From assembly GCA_964036045.1 (NCBI GenBank), contig OZ038383.1, positions 13,346,430 through 13,410,429 of the forward strand: 64,000 nucleotides of DNA, read 5' to 3'. The DNA comes from Eutreptiella sp. 'Long Island Sound 2002' (taxonomy: Eukaryota; Euglenozoa; Euglenophyceae; Eutreptiales; Eutreptiaceae). Shown piece after piece: positions 11,422-22,229 of this stretch. The position numbers and the translations under genes are program-made. Position 1 is the first letter of the stretch, and each line of letters begins with the position of its first letter. Under the pieces are notes generated by a model. The model had not been told where the DNA came from, did no database searches, and saw only the letters and a program-made list of their open reading frames with translations.

Positions 11422-14226
11422 GAAGAGAAGGACTTGGTTTTCTGGATCCTCGTGAAAATCAGGGATCAGGTTTTTCGAGCGGTGCTTGATACCGGTGCAA
11501 CACTTTCCATAGTGGCCTGGCGCCTGCTTAAAACTTTCAGGAAAACTAAGACCGTGGCCATAAGAGTAGCGGATGGGCGTACCATCCACTCCTTGGGGGG
11601 GGTCGATGTGACCATATGTCTGGGCGACGAAACCGTGACCCAACACTGCAGAGTGTTGGAGACTGACGCCTTTGACATCGTCATTGGCACCGACTTTCTA
11701 AGAAGGAACCCCCAGGTAAAAATGCTGTCCCTACAGCGTCCTTACTCTTTGCACTGCGACTTTGGCAGTGGGCTATTCTCCGTTCCTTTGGAGCTGTCAG
11801 GACGAAAAGAGTCTGGGCTGCGCTACGCAGCCAAGACGAACTATCGTACTGAAAACTACCAGCTGGCCCGTAACGTTCTTGAAAATGGACTGGCGGCCCT
11901 ACAGGTAAACCTGGATGAGATCCAGGTGGAATTGTTTGCGAGCCAACAACAGCACATCATGCAGTTGTACTGCTCGAAACAAATGAACAATGCTTTCCGT
12001 TTCTTCTGGAAAGCAATGGGCCTAGCGTATGCTGACCCTCCCTTCTCCCTGCTCGCGAAGGTTCTAACCAAGATCGCTTATGAGGGAGGAAGGGTCGTTA
12101 TGTGCACCCCTGACTGGGGTTGCTCTGGTGAACATGCTTACTGGCGCCGTATGCTTGACCGAATGACCGTGGGAAGAGTGCAACTCCCGGACGGCCCCAT
12201 CTATGTGCCTGAGGACTCAGACACAGCTATGCAGGCCCCTGAGTGGGCCAGTTTCCTGTCCATCATCGATGGATCTCTCAATCCTGTACCCCTGTGTGAC
12301 CTGGACCAGGTGCTACTAAAAGAGGTCATGGCCGAAAATCGTGGCCTGACCCTTTATGATCTCAAAAATCGATCTCCTGAGCACCTATCTGCCACACTTA
12401 CAGGGTGTGAGTCTCCTGATGACTATCTGGAACCTGCAGCTGTAAAAGAGGATGGTGACGACCAACTGTCTGAGATCGCCAGCACTATTCCCTCTGTTGA
12501 TCCCAGCTGTGTTGACCTAAAACATAGTGCTTTCCTGGCCCGGCTGTTGCTAGAGGAGGTAGATCTAGAGTCAACCTCTGAACGCGCTTCCTCTGTTGGG
12601 AAACCAGTGCTACACATGCAGCCTGTGCACACAGGTGAACCCGTGGCCCGGAGTGCTGATGCTCTGGCACGGCCTGCTGCTAATAACATGCCATTGTCTG
12701 AGCATGACACTGAAAAACTCCGACGGCTGTTGTACCTGAAGGCCGAAGGTATTGAGCGCCAAGAGCGGCTGCAATACCTCAGACAGACCTGGAAATACTC
12801 CATCTGGTCTGAGGAGGATGATGAGTCCTATACGCTGCCTGATCCTGAGATACCTCTAGTGTATTCTCTACACTATGGGCAGCAATGTCCCCCTGAGTGG
12901 GACGATGGTACTGTACCTGCCGAAACTGCTGATCGGCATAAAAAGAAAGAACATGGAAAAAGCAACCTCCATGCTGAGGAGGATTTCCTTCAGAAACTCG
13001 AGAGTCTTAACCTTGACCCCCGCCTGAAGAAACTGCTTATAACCTATGAGGAGGTGTTCGGCGCCTTGCCGCCTCCCCTTTCTTGTAAAAAGCTGGTCCA
13101 GATGGACCTGAAATTGAAACCAGAATTTGAAAAGACGCGAGTGAGGCGTCGTCCCTATCCCGCTCCACAGGAACAGGTCGAAGAAATCGAGCGCCAGATC
13201 CAAGAATCCATTGATGCTGGCCTCGTTGAAGAGTATAAACACGGGGACTATCCCCATCACTGCAGTCCCTGTTTCCTTGTTGCCAAACCAGGGTCGACAG
13301 CCCTACGTCTTGTTGTAGACTATGGTGAGGTCAACAAGAAAACCCAGAACCACTCAGGGAGTATTCCTAACATGGAAAACACCCTGGAGCGTATTGCCAA
13401 ATGCAGGTATAAGACCAAAATGGACAAACGCTCTGGTTTCTGGCAGGTTGACCTAACCGCCGCAGCTCAGGAGCTGCTGGCCTTTATAACCCCTAAGGGT
13501 CGTGTCTTCAAGTGGAAGGTTATGCCTTTCGGGGTGGCAAATGCCCCAGCGCTCTTCCAGGAGCTTATGAACAAAATTTTGTACATACTGAGGCGCAGGC
13601 CTCTAGTACAAGATTTGATTTCTCGGGGTGCAGAAATGGAGGCTCACATCGACGACGTCAGTTTAGGTACTAATACCAAAGAGGACCACGTCCTTCTCCT
13701 CCGTGAATTTTTCACTGTCTGTCAAGAAAACCATCTCCGAATCAAACTCGAAAAATGTGAGTTTATGAAAGAGGAGATGGAGTATTTGGGTTTCGACGTG
13801 GGGTATGGCTGGTGGAGACCAGTCGCGTCTAAGATGCAGCCCCTACAGGACATGCAGATTCGCGATGACCCTAAGAAGGGTCTACACGATGTGAGGAGTT
13901 TTGTGGGCGCGTGTAATTTCTATCGGCGTCACATCCACAATTTTACTTACTCCTCTGCACCCCTCACTGACCTGATCAAGAAAACTACTCCCTTGAGGTG
14001 GACCTCCAGAGAGGAAGAGTGTTTCCAGGAGTTGAAGAAAAAGATTGCCTCCTCCAACTGCCTGGGAGTGCCCCGCCCTGAGGGCGAGATAGTCCTGATC
14101 ACTGATGCCAGTGATGTAGGGGGGGGAGGTACGATCTACCAATGGCAGGAGCTTAACCTCTGCTACCAGAAAGATGTCCTTGCTTTATGCCGTAGATATT
14201 TTGATGATGTCCTGCAGGTTTTGTAG
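11410..14226 (+). CDS. pol: Pol: aspartic protease, reverse transcriptase and truncated RNase H
   Basis: Continuous with gag in frame. The protease is marked by LDTGAT (GAT codon at 11488) and VIGTDFLRR. A long linker follows, then an RT of Ty3/gypsy type: SPCFLVAKPGSTALRLVVDY, FWQVDLT, MPFGVANAP and the catalytic HIDDV (13645-13659). The RT thumb/connection has GLHDVRSFVGACNFYRRHI. RNase H starts at LITDASDVGGGGTIYQW but is cut off after WQELN at about 14155. There R700 copy B begins, and it supplies the last ~20 codons and the stop. RNase H active-site residues beyond the first Asp, integrase and chromodomain are therefore missing. The copy cannot be autonomous. Confidence 0.9.
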   Translation, partial: GGGSEEKDLVFWILVKIRDQVFRAVLDTGATLSIVAWRLLKTFRKTKTVAIRVADGRTIHSLGGVDVTICLGDETVTQHCRVLETDAFDIVIGTDFLRRNPQVKMLSLQRPYSLHCDFGSGLFSVPLELSGRKESGLRYAAKTNYRTENYQLARNVLENGLAALQVNLDEIQVELFASQQQHIMQLYCSKQMNNAFRFFWKAMGLAYADPPFSLLAKVLTKIAYEGGRVVMCTPDWGCSGEHAYWRRMLDRMTVGRVQLPDGPIYVPEDSDTAMQAPEWASFLSIIDGSLNPVPLCDLDQVLLKEVMAENRGLTLYDLKNRSPEHLSATLTGCESPDDYLEPAAVKEDGDDQLSEIASTIPSVDPSCVDLKHSAFLARLLLEEVDLESTSERASSVGKPVLHMQPVHTGEPVARSADALARPAANNMPLSEHDTEKLRRLLYLKAEGIERQERLQYLRQTWKYSIWSEEDDESYTLPDPEIPLVYSLHYGQQCPPEWDDGTVPAETADRHKKKEHGKSNLHAEEDFLQKLESLNLDPRLKKLLITYEEVFGALPPPLSCKKLVQMDLKLKPEFEKTRVRRRPYPAPQEQVEEIERQIQESIDAGLVEEYKHGDYPHHCSPCFLVAKPGSTALRLVVDYGEVNKKTQNHSGSIPNMENTLERIAKCRYKTKMDKRSGFWQVDLTAAAQELLAFITPKGRVFKWKVMPFGVANAPALFQELMNKILYILRRRPLVQDLISRGAEMEAHIDDVSLGTNTKEDHVLLLREFFTVCQENHLRIKLEKCEFMKEEMEYLGFDVGYGWWRPVASKMQPLQDMQIRDDPKKGLHDVRSFVGACNFYRRHIHNFTYSSAPLTDLIKKTTPLRWTSREEECFQELKKKIASSNCLGVPRPEGEIVLITDASDVGGGGTIYQWQELNLCYQKDVLALCRRYFDDVLQVL

Positions 14227-14880
14227 TTGAAAACCCAAACCAAAGCAGCAAGTAGAGCAATAAGAGGATGTGGATCGAATCAATGATTGGTTTTGGAATC
14301 CAGTGTAACACAGAAGGGCTGCAGATAGACAATGCAGGTTTATGCACATAGATTCAATCACAAATGGATAATACAAAAGGTTTTATATGAAAATTGGTCT
14401 GACTCTTGCCTCAGAGGTTGCAATAGGCACTTCATGTGCACTCTTTTGGGTGAAATTGTGCTGGTTAGGACTGAGGGGCATAGATGTCAGGACCACACAG
14501 AATATGACTTGGCCAAGCAACTGAATTCAGAAACAGTTACAGAGTAGGACCACAATAAGTGGTAGAAACAATTGAGTATAGGGGTCTTGGGGTGGGAGAC
14601 CACTTAGGCTTAACCTCCAAGGCCAACAAGCATGAAATGCCTGATTTATTTTGGTACGTCCTCCATGAAGGAAGGTACCTCCGCTCAGTTGAGTGGTAGG
14701 GGTGAACTTCATGGGGGGGCTAGGGTCACAACCCTAGTTACTTTGAGAAAGTGTACTTTAGGCAACAAAAGAGAGATAAAAACACTTAAGTTTGTCTTAG
14801 CATCAACAAAGGGTTTTAAGGGGGGCTTAGCCTGGATCAAGCCCTCCAAGAAAGACATGGCAGTGACTTTTTCTTACTAC
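14168..14880 (+). repeat. R700 copy B, truncating pol
   Basis: Nearly identical to 7049-7760, with only scattered substitutions. It is the same orientation as copy A and inverted relative to copy C (20257-20938). It begins AGAAAGATGTCC directly after the truncated RNase H and ends near GTGACTTTTTCTTAC. Because it equals the outer third of the inverted-repeat arm, it looks like an arm fragment moved or recombined into pol. Confidence 0.88.
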
Positions 14881-16009
14881 CCTCAATCGGGTTCGGCGCT
14901 CCAGACATCTACACATCCGCTGCTTGCGCACCCCTGCTCCTGGCCTGGCAGTGCCCTGCAGTCCCATGCCTGTGGTTACCAGCGTGAACAGATTTGTAGC
15001 CACCCAGCGAGTGTGTGCCTTGTTGACCACTTGTTGTATGGGATATGTCCCAATGTTATGACCTTGGGGAGCCAACGAAGAGCGGTGGCTTACTACTCCA
15101 TGGGGGAATGACAAGCAAGGTGCTGTGCAGCAAGGTGTGTCCACCCCCTTGGGGACAAGTGTGCCCACAGTTAGGACCCCTAACTGGTCGAGACCCATGG
15201 GGTTCTACCCTTCTTAGCGGTGTTACCATACCCCTAAGTGTGCCATGTATGTCTGTATGTGTCGCACTTCCCGCGAAACAGGCTTCGCTAACTTCGGACC
15301 GGAGGTCCCAATCAGGTACTATGACCAGTCCTATGGCGCCCAATTTCTGTGCTGGCGCCCATCCCTTGGGGAAGACGGCAAAAGCCCTACCTACCAGGGG
15401 GGAGGGCTGGCCAAGTGTGCTAAGGGCATACAAAACGCCCATTTTTCTAAGGGCCAAAAACTAACGCACTCCCCTGCCCGCGAGGAAAAGCACGCGGAGC
15501 AGGAGACACCAGTACACTACACTCATTAATGCCAGCACCAGCCTTCGAAGGCAGGGTGAGCACAACCGCACTCAGTCCCTGCCAGCCTTGCTGACCCCAA
15601 CCGCTACACACGCTACTGGATGGCCATGGCAAACAAGTCACGAGCCCTATTGGCTCCCCTGTGAGATTACAAGGGAACACAGCGCCGCTTGCCAACTGTG
15701 GCCTGCCAGGGACGCCCTCGCGCTTTTCCCTGACAGGGCTTGGAGCGAAGGAGTGCCGTGTGCACAGCGTGTAGTAATGGTCGTCCCTAAAGAAGTCATT
15801 CACTGACCCATTTGTTTGCATGATCTGCGCCCTTTTTAGCGTGGTCGAAAAATGGAAAGTCGCTGAAGGCAACTGCTGCTGCACCACGTCACCCTTGACC
15901 CTTTCCCACCTGAGAGCAAAGGCGGATGAAGGACGGTTAGCGGCTGAGGAACCTAACTACCTTCGCTGTATTATACAGGTCTTAGGGTAGAAAATAATAC
16001 GCTGTCCTC
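14881..16009 (+). other. Interior sequence without recognisable genes
   Basis: About 1.1 kb between R700 copy B and the right arm. Short ORFs on both strands overlap and have no family signature. No LTR termini or polypurine tract were found. It may be 3' non-coding sequence of the original element or an unrelated insertion. Confidence 0.4.
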
Positions 16010-17589
16010 TAACCGTCCTGCAAGCAAGTAAGCTTAAGGACTCCGCCCGTTCTCTTATAGAACGTAGGGCGGACCCCTGGGTGGCCTAAACAAGGGTTGT
16101 ACGGTGTGCACAGCGTGTGGCCTAAAACCCTTTAATCCATGGTGTGCATGCAGTGGAGGGAGACGATCAGCAACAGCAATTGTTTACCCTAACTTAAACT
16201 CCATTAGACCAATCATCATGAAACTCAACCAGGAGGTGTGCTCCTCCTGGGCTTACCTACCTTACTGACCACCCATCATGTGTATGCTGAAGGGAAAACG
16301 AACGCAAGGACAACCCTAAGTGTTTCAACAACCCTGCGGCGAATTATAAACAAGCCTGAGCGATTAATGCATCGTCTGTGTCATGCATGCCCTTCTTACC
16401 TTGTTTCCTGCAGGAGAAGGAGAGGGAATGGCGAGCAACTGCACAGCGCAAAACGAGCCGAAGCGATTTAAACAACCCTATTTTAACGCTACGGCGACAG
16501 AAGCACGAGCAAGCACTTTCCTTTTTGACCTGTGAAGAGAAGAGAAGGGTGGATGGGTGCACAGGGAAAGCGCCCCAACGTGTGGACGCCTAGATTAGGC
16601 GCATGCATCGCGAGCACAGCGCATACTCTAACCCCACATGCGCGCTGCGTGCTCCATTCGTCTCACATACCTTTCGTTTCTGTTTTGACCTGTGAAGAGC
16701 AAGGGAAGTGAACGCCCGAACCCCCAACGAACGCAACGGTCACAACCCTAGAGTTTTAACGAAACTAACAACACGAACGCAATGCATGCGTGTGACATGA
16801 CACTAACATGCCTGAGAGGTGGGTTGTCCACCTGCTCTGTTGTGTGGGTGTTTGTTCAATACTTTTTCCCAACGTTTATAAAATTTTTGGTGCAACTATG
16901 CAAAAAAAACCTTTTCAAAGCTTTAAAAAGCACGGCCTATACCTTCTTTTCTGCGAGCCGTTTAAGCTTGCGCAACTCTTTTTGGGAGTGCGCTCCTGTT
17001 GCGCTTGTCTGCGACTTCAGGTTTTGGAGTATAAATGACGATTTCCAACGTCTTTTCGTAAATCTTTAGCGATTTCATTTCTCAAATCGCTAACCCACAG
17101 GATTCACTCCCTGCTGGTTCTATTTTCTATTTTTATCAGCTCTTGGAGTTTTGTGCCCTCCATAGGGATTGTTGCTCCGCCCCGGCCCTTGGTCAGGAAG
17201 TTTACTAAAACACTGTTTATACAGCGATAGCCTTCCGCATTAGAGCGTTCGACTGTACCCTAGTGGGCAAGCATGTGTGCCCTAGGGAGGGAGTCCTGAG
17301 TTCAAACCCCACCACCCCCAAATGTTTACCAAAGGTTTTCGCCGTACGCTGGCGACTTTTGAGGAATGCCGCATCGAAGGGACATCATTCACGGTACATT
17401 ACACTGTTTTTCAAGGGTACATACAGTGTGATAAGCTTCTTTGACCTGATGGGTGTGTCATTGGCTGGTTTAATGCATCCTCTGAGGTACTTTTGGGGAA
17501 ATTTGAGCCTTTTTCCTTGGTCCTAATGGTTTGATCAACTAGTACTCCAGGGGGGAGTAAGAAAAAGTCACTACCATGTCTTTCTTGGG
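16010..17589 (-). repeat. Right inverted-repeat arm, inner part
   Basis: Inverted counterpart of 7728-9130. Shared landmarks on the reverse strand include the GAACGGGCGGAGTCC region, CCCAGGAGGAGC, ATGCGCTGTGCTCGCGATGC and the tRNA-like module. It carries extra sequence near 16340-16440 relative to the left arm. The arm resumes at 20257 after the inserted LTR element. Confidence 0.8.
17244..17316 (+). other. tRNA-like module in the right arm
   Basis: Plus-strand counterpart of 8000-8072. It has an A-box-like TACCCTAGTGGGCAAGC and a B-box-like GAGTTCAAACCCC. The variable middle differs from the left copy. The promoter boxes being better kept than the centre fits a SINE-like origin. Confidence 0.45.
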
Positions 17590-17593
17590 GTAC

Positions 17594-18514
17594 TGAAGCG
17601 GTATGGGGTGCCTCACCCATACCCGCTGCCCAGCCTGTGGCGCTCTTCTCATCAGGAATTTTCCTAGGCTGATTTCCAGCCTTATGGCATCCCGAATTCT
17701 GTGGAGTTTCTGTAAAATACCCCAGAAATCGTCATTGTTCGTCATTTTTGGGCTGGCGCCGACCTTCGTCGCCTGCGCGACGCAGCCCCAGATCGAGGTT
17801 TTATTTCTCGATTTCTGAAGATTTTAATCAATTTTATTATTGATTTATCGTTTTTAGAAATATAGGAATATAACGTGACCTTTTTCGCGGCGTTCCGCGA
17901 AGGTCAATTTTTGCGAAATCAGTCACGTTCACGATTTTTTTAAAAAATCCTGAGGCGATCCCAGGAATCAGCCAGGCGCCTATGGGGGGCCCAACAGTGG
18001 CCCTCTTCATATATATTTTGAATTGGGACGGAAACTCGTCGTGTCGGCTACGCGACGCGTTGGGGGGAGACACGCGAAATGAGTGTTTTTGGCTCAAAAA
18101 TCACTATATTTCACTGTTTTTCGCCCAAAAACCACTGTTTGGCCCAGTTTGGGCAGGATCTCAGTGGGGAGTCTGATGGCGAGGACGCGTAGCCGTCATT
18201 TTTTCTGATGGCGGCGACGCAGCCGCGATCATTTCCTCCTCTCTTCTAAGCTATTTCATAGTATAGAAGTGTTACATATTGTTCACATATACATATTACT
18301 TGTCTACATGTTTGCAGTGTCTACATATACCATCATCTCTTTGCCTAGGACGCCAGATTGTGTCACGGCTGAGGCAAGGATCACAGAATTCTTTGGAGAA
18401 ACCCAGACTGATGGGAGATCAGTAAGAATTTCAAGAGGAAGTCTTGGATTTCATGGGATTGGGGTCGTGCATGCCAAGGGAAGCTTGGAGGTTGCCCTCC
18501 CCCCAACCTCTTCA
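17594..18514 (+). repeat. 5' LTR of the non-autonomous element
   Basis: Starts TGAAGCGGTATGGGG and ends AACCTCTTCA. It aligns along its full length with 19342-20252 with few differences. It contains a short hairpin-prone block, CGCGGCGTTCCGCG, near 17886. Confidence 0.85.
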
Positions 18515-19341
18515 AAAGAATTCTGCCGACGCCAAGGCCACGTTCGCGGACAACGACGACGTCGCGCCACAGCAGGTTCTGGTAGTAGCGTCTGCCACCC
18601 TGCAGTGGTCAAGGTCAAGGGCATCAACATGATGAAGGAGGAATTCCTTGATGGTCCTACGATGGGTGGAAGACCCTATGGAGCCCCCAAGTCTACCTCA
18701 GCTCTCGGCGACGACCGCAGGGACGACGACGCCATCTGCGAACCACCACAACCTCTACGAGGTTGCAGGCGCGTTAATTCGTCGCCTTGTGCTGGTAACA
18801 GCCCTAAACAGGCGCGGGTCGCCTTGGGTAGGAAATGACCCTGAATGCAGGCACGTTCATTCGTCGCCTTGGGTTGGTAATCGACCCTAAACAGGCACGA
18901 GTAATTCGTCGCCTTGGGTACGAAATGACCCTAAATTCAGGCACGAGGAATTCGTTGCCTTTGGTTTGACCCTAAATAATTTTTTTTTCCACATTTGAAT
19001 TTATTGAATTATTATGTTTCCTTGCCCATGGAGAAAAAGGGCCAATATGTGCGCCTCAGCGCCATCAGTCAGGTCGGAAGGACCTGCAGCGCCCCTGGTT
19101 TGGTCACCAGAGGCTAAAGGGAGTGCCAGGGACCAGTGTGGTTGCCTGGGGGGCGATTGCCCTATGAATATATGAAAGATTTTTGCAGACCTACATGTGA
19201 GTGGCATGTAAATTACTTACGAAGCCCCAACTCCCCCACTGTCCTGCTGAATCAGTTTTGAAACCAGGGCAGTGCAGGGGTCAGAGCGCCTCCTTGGCCT
19301 TGCCTTCCTTTGGATATAGGCAAGGCTTCTAAGGAGGGGGG
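18515..19341 (+). other. Interior of the non-autonomous LTR element
   Basis: No RT, integrase or protease motif is present. Short plus-strand frames (about 18444-18632 and 18648-18890) could be gag remnants. An Asp/Arg-rich patch comes from GACGAC-type codons. The right end is the polypurine tract. Confidence 0.5.
18765..18985 (+). repeat. Five-copy minisatellite (~40 bp unit)
   Basis: Each unit begins CAGGCRCG, continues with TCGTCGCCTTGGGT and ends near GACCCTAAA. Five imperfect copies are seen, so the family is a local expansion inside the LTR element interior. Confidence 0.8.
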
Positions 19342-20252
19342 TGAAGCGGTATGGGGTGCCTCACCCATACCCGCTGCCCAGCCTGTGGCGCTCTTCTCAT
19401 CAGGAATTTTCCTGGGCTGATTCCCAGCCTTATGGCATCCCGATTTCTGTGGAATTTCTGTAAAATACCCCAGAAATCGTCTTTTTTTGTCATTTTTGGG
19501 CTGGCGCCGACCTTCGTCGCCTGCACGACGCAGCCCCAGATCAAAGTTTATTTCTCGATTTCTGAAGATTTTAATCAATTTTCTTATTGATTTATCATTT
19601 TTAGAAATATAGGAATATAACGTGACCTTTTTCGCGGCGTTCCGCGAAGGTCAATTTTTGCGAAATCAGTCACATTCACGATTTTTTTAAAAAATCCTGA
19701 GGCGATCCCAGGAATCAGCCAGGTGCCCATGGTGTGGCCCAACAGTGGCCCTCTTCATGTATATTTTGAATTGGGACAGAAACGCGTCGTGTCGGCTACG
19801 CGACGTGTTGGGGGGAGACACGCGAAATGAGTGTTTTTGGCTCAAAAATCACTATATTTCACTGTTTTTCGCCCAAAAACCACTGTTTGGCCCAGTTTGG
19901 GCAGGATCTCAGTGGAGATCCTGATGGCGACGACGCGTAGCCGTCAGTTTTTCTGATGGCGGCGCACGCCGCCCCCATAATTTCCTCCTCTCTTCTAAGC
20001 TATTTCATAGTATAGAAGTGTTACATATACATATTACTTGTCTACATGTTTGTATTGTCTACATATACCATCATCTCTTTGCCTAGGACGCCAGATTGTG
20101 TCACGGCTGAGGCAAGGATCGCAGAGTTTTTTGGAGAAACCCAGACTGATGGAAGATCAGTAAGAATTTCAAGAGGAAGTCTTGGATTTCATGGGATTGG
20201 GGTCGTGCATGCCAAGGGAAGCTTGGAGGTTGCCCTCCCCCCAACCTCTTCA
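19342..20252 (+). repeat. 3' LTR of the non-autonomous element
   Basis: Starts TGAAGCGGTATGGGG right after the polypurine tract and ends CCTCTTCA followed by GTAC. Differences from the 5' LTR are scattered substitutions and small indels, so the insertion is not recent. Confidence 0.85.
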
Positions 20253-20256
20253 GTAC

Positions 20257-20938
20257 TTGATCCAGGCCAAGCCCCCCCTAAAACCTTTTGTTGATGTTGA
20301 GACTAACACTTGATCATTTTTATCACTCTTTTGAAGCTTGAAGTACACTTTCTCAAAGTAACTAAGGTTATAAGCCTAGACCCCATGAAGTTCACCCCTA
20401 CCACTCAACTGAGCGGAGGTATCTTCCTTCATGGAGGTAATACTGAAATAAAGTAGGCACTACTTGCCTTGGGCCTTGGAGGTTAAGCCTAGTGGCCTCC
20501 CACCTCAGGACCCCTATACTCAAATGTTTCTATCTTTTATTGTGGTTCTACGTTGTAACTGATTCCGAATTCAGTTGCTTGGCCATGCTGGCCAAGCCAT
20601 ATCCTGTGTCTGGCCCAACTCCTTTGCCCCAGATTCCTAACCAACTGCTTTTTTTCCGGAAGAGTGCACATGAAGTGCCTGGTGCTATCTTGGAGGCCTC
20701 AGTCATGCCAGGTTTCACATAAAAATCATTTGTTTTATTCATTTGTGATTGAATCTTTGTACTTAAGCCTACTTAGTCTATCTGCAGCCCTTCTGTGATA
20801 CACCGGATTTCAAAACTATTCATTGATTCGATCCACATCCTCTTCTTGGTCTACTTGCTGCTCTGGTCCTGTTTTTCAATACCAAAACTTGCAGGATTTC
20901 ATCTGACCATTAGGGCATGAATCAAGGATATCTTTCTA
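20257..20938 (-). repeat. R700 copy C (outer part of the right inverted-repeat arm)
   Basis: Inverted copy of 7049-7727, visibly more diverged than copies A and B are from each other. It ends at TATCTTTCTAG, the complement of the AGAAAGAT start of copy A. Confidence 0.82.
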
Positions 20939-21799
20939 GCCCGAACTCATTCACACCACCCTCGATAGTATCGGATAGACATGCAGTGCAGAGGGGCGGG
21001 GGTTCTGTATTTTTTTTTAGATGCGGACAATTTTTTTGGAGGAAATAGTTTTTCTTAGCTAGAAAAATATTCCGCACTAAAAAAAAAGAATTCTGCACTA
21101 AAAAAAAATGTTGCGCGCTCAAACAAAATACTCAGCCGCTTTTTTTCTGCGCATAGTATTTTTTTTTAGCGCAAATGCCGCAAATTTTAGAAGTGGTAAA
21201 AAAAAGTGTTCTGGGCGATTCCCTAGGCACCTGTGGGGGACGTGGTGTGTGTGGGGACCCCATGACAGCACCGCTGATGAAGCAAGTTTGATTTTGAACA
21301 CCCGCCCCGCCCCCTCAGCTTGGATTTACAGCCTGGCTTGACCCATTTCTACCTTTTTGCGCATTCCTACCACATCCACTCTTTTTCTGGGTTGATTGCT
21401 CCCCACCCACAGGGGACGCTGACCTGTGAGGCTTGCCACCAACCCCTCGCCCACCCCTCTAGACCCCCTCTAGAGCGCCAGATTAGCAAGACAAGGCACT
21501 ATACAAATGTTGTTTGTTGCCGAGACATGTTAAATGCAATCGTCAGCCCGCGGACAAGGGGCCCGTGGCGCGGGACGCTGCCACCCACATTGAGCATTGT
21601 GTCCGATGCATCTACTCCTCAAGCGGAGCTGCTAGCCTTGCTACGCTAGCGGTGCCCCAGTCAGCAATGAGTGTGGGCGCAGCATGCAACCGCGTGACCA
21701 CCAGCGTTTGGTGGCCCGTTGTGGAAACCCGGGAGTTGAATAGCGGTACACAATGTGAAATGTGGGATGTTCCGCTTGTTTGTTTGTTTCACAACCCCA
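20939..21799. other. Non-coding stretch with poly-A/T tracts
   Basis: Contains several runs of 7-10 A or T and short, unsupported ORFs. I see no gene here. Confidence 0.5.
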
Positions 21800-22003
21800 T
21801 ATTGGTCAGTATTGTTGCGCCCCTTGAGTTGGCGTTAGGGATTCACAATCCACGCTTTGTTGCGGGGCCCCTTGAGGTGGGGTTATGGACTCGCAATTCA
21901 CGCTTTGTTGCCTGGCCCCTAGAGCTGGGTTAGAGACTCGTAGTCCGCGTTTTGTTGCCTGGCCCCTTGAGTTGGCGTTAGGGACTCCCAATGCACGTAG
22001 TAC
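21800..22003 (+). repeat. Four-copy ~48-bp tandem repeat
   Basis: Units share TGTTGCCTGGCCCCTTGAG, a GTTAGGGACTC block and CACGCTT. The four copies decay from left to right. Confidence 0.8.
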
Positions 22004-22229
22004 CATGATCAACCGTAGTACCATTTTGGCGTTGCATTGCTTTGTGTTGCCATGTCTGCCGATTGAGATGCAAGGGGTTGGTTTACTGGATTTTACCTTA
22101 GGCTCCTCAACCATAGTTTACCTTACTTTCCTATTTCTCACCCGAGCCTGCCCCGTTTTGACATACAGCTCATGAAACCGTAAAAGGTGCGACAAGTGTG
22201 TTTGTCGGGCAGTTGCCGAGCTACCTATT

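Larger units (their letters stand above)
17594..20252 (+). mobile_element. Non-autonomous LTR retrotransposon (TRIM/LARD-like), 2659 bp
   Basis: Two ~915-bp direct repeats that start TGAAG and end CTTCA enclose 827 bp. A purine run (AAGGAGGGGGG) sits immediately before the right repeat, as a polypurine tract should. The element is flanked by GTAC at 17590-17593 and 20253-20256, a 4-bp target duplication. The interior encodes no protease, RT or integrase. It interrupts the right inverted-repeat arm, since sequence on either side joins up as in the left arm. It is therefore younger than the inverted repeat. Confidence 0.85.
7049..20938. mobile_element. Composite element: gag-pol interior between ~2.1-kb terminal inverted repeats
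   Basis: The sequence from 7049 to about 9130 reappears inverted from about 16010 to 20938, once a younger LTR element (17594-20252) is removed. The outer ends match: AGAAAGATGTCC on the left and the complement of GGATATCTTTCT on the right. The inner ends match around the shared GCTTGCTTGC and TAAAGGGT blocks. Arms look roughly 80% alike by eye. The interior carries gag, protease, RT and part of RNase H on the plus strand. LTR retrotransposons have direct, not inverted, terminal repeats. This may therefore be a retroelement captured by a TIR transposon, two elements recombined head to head, or an inverted duplication. Target-site duplications at the outer ends were not found. Confidence 0.6.

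Noticed and set aside
16782-17069. ORFs in the right inverted-repeat arm
   Set aside because: They are not conserved as frames in the left arm.
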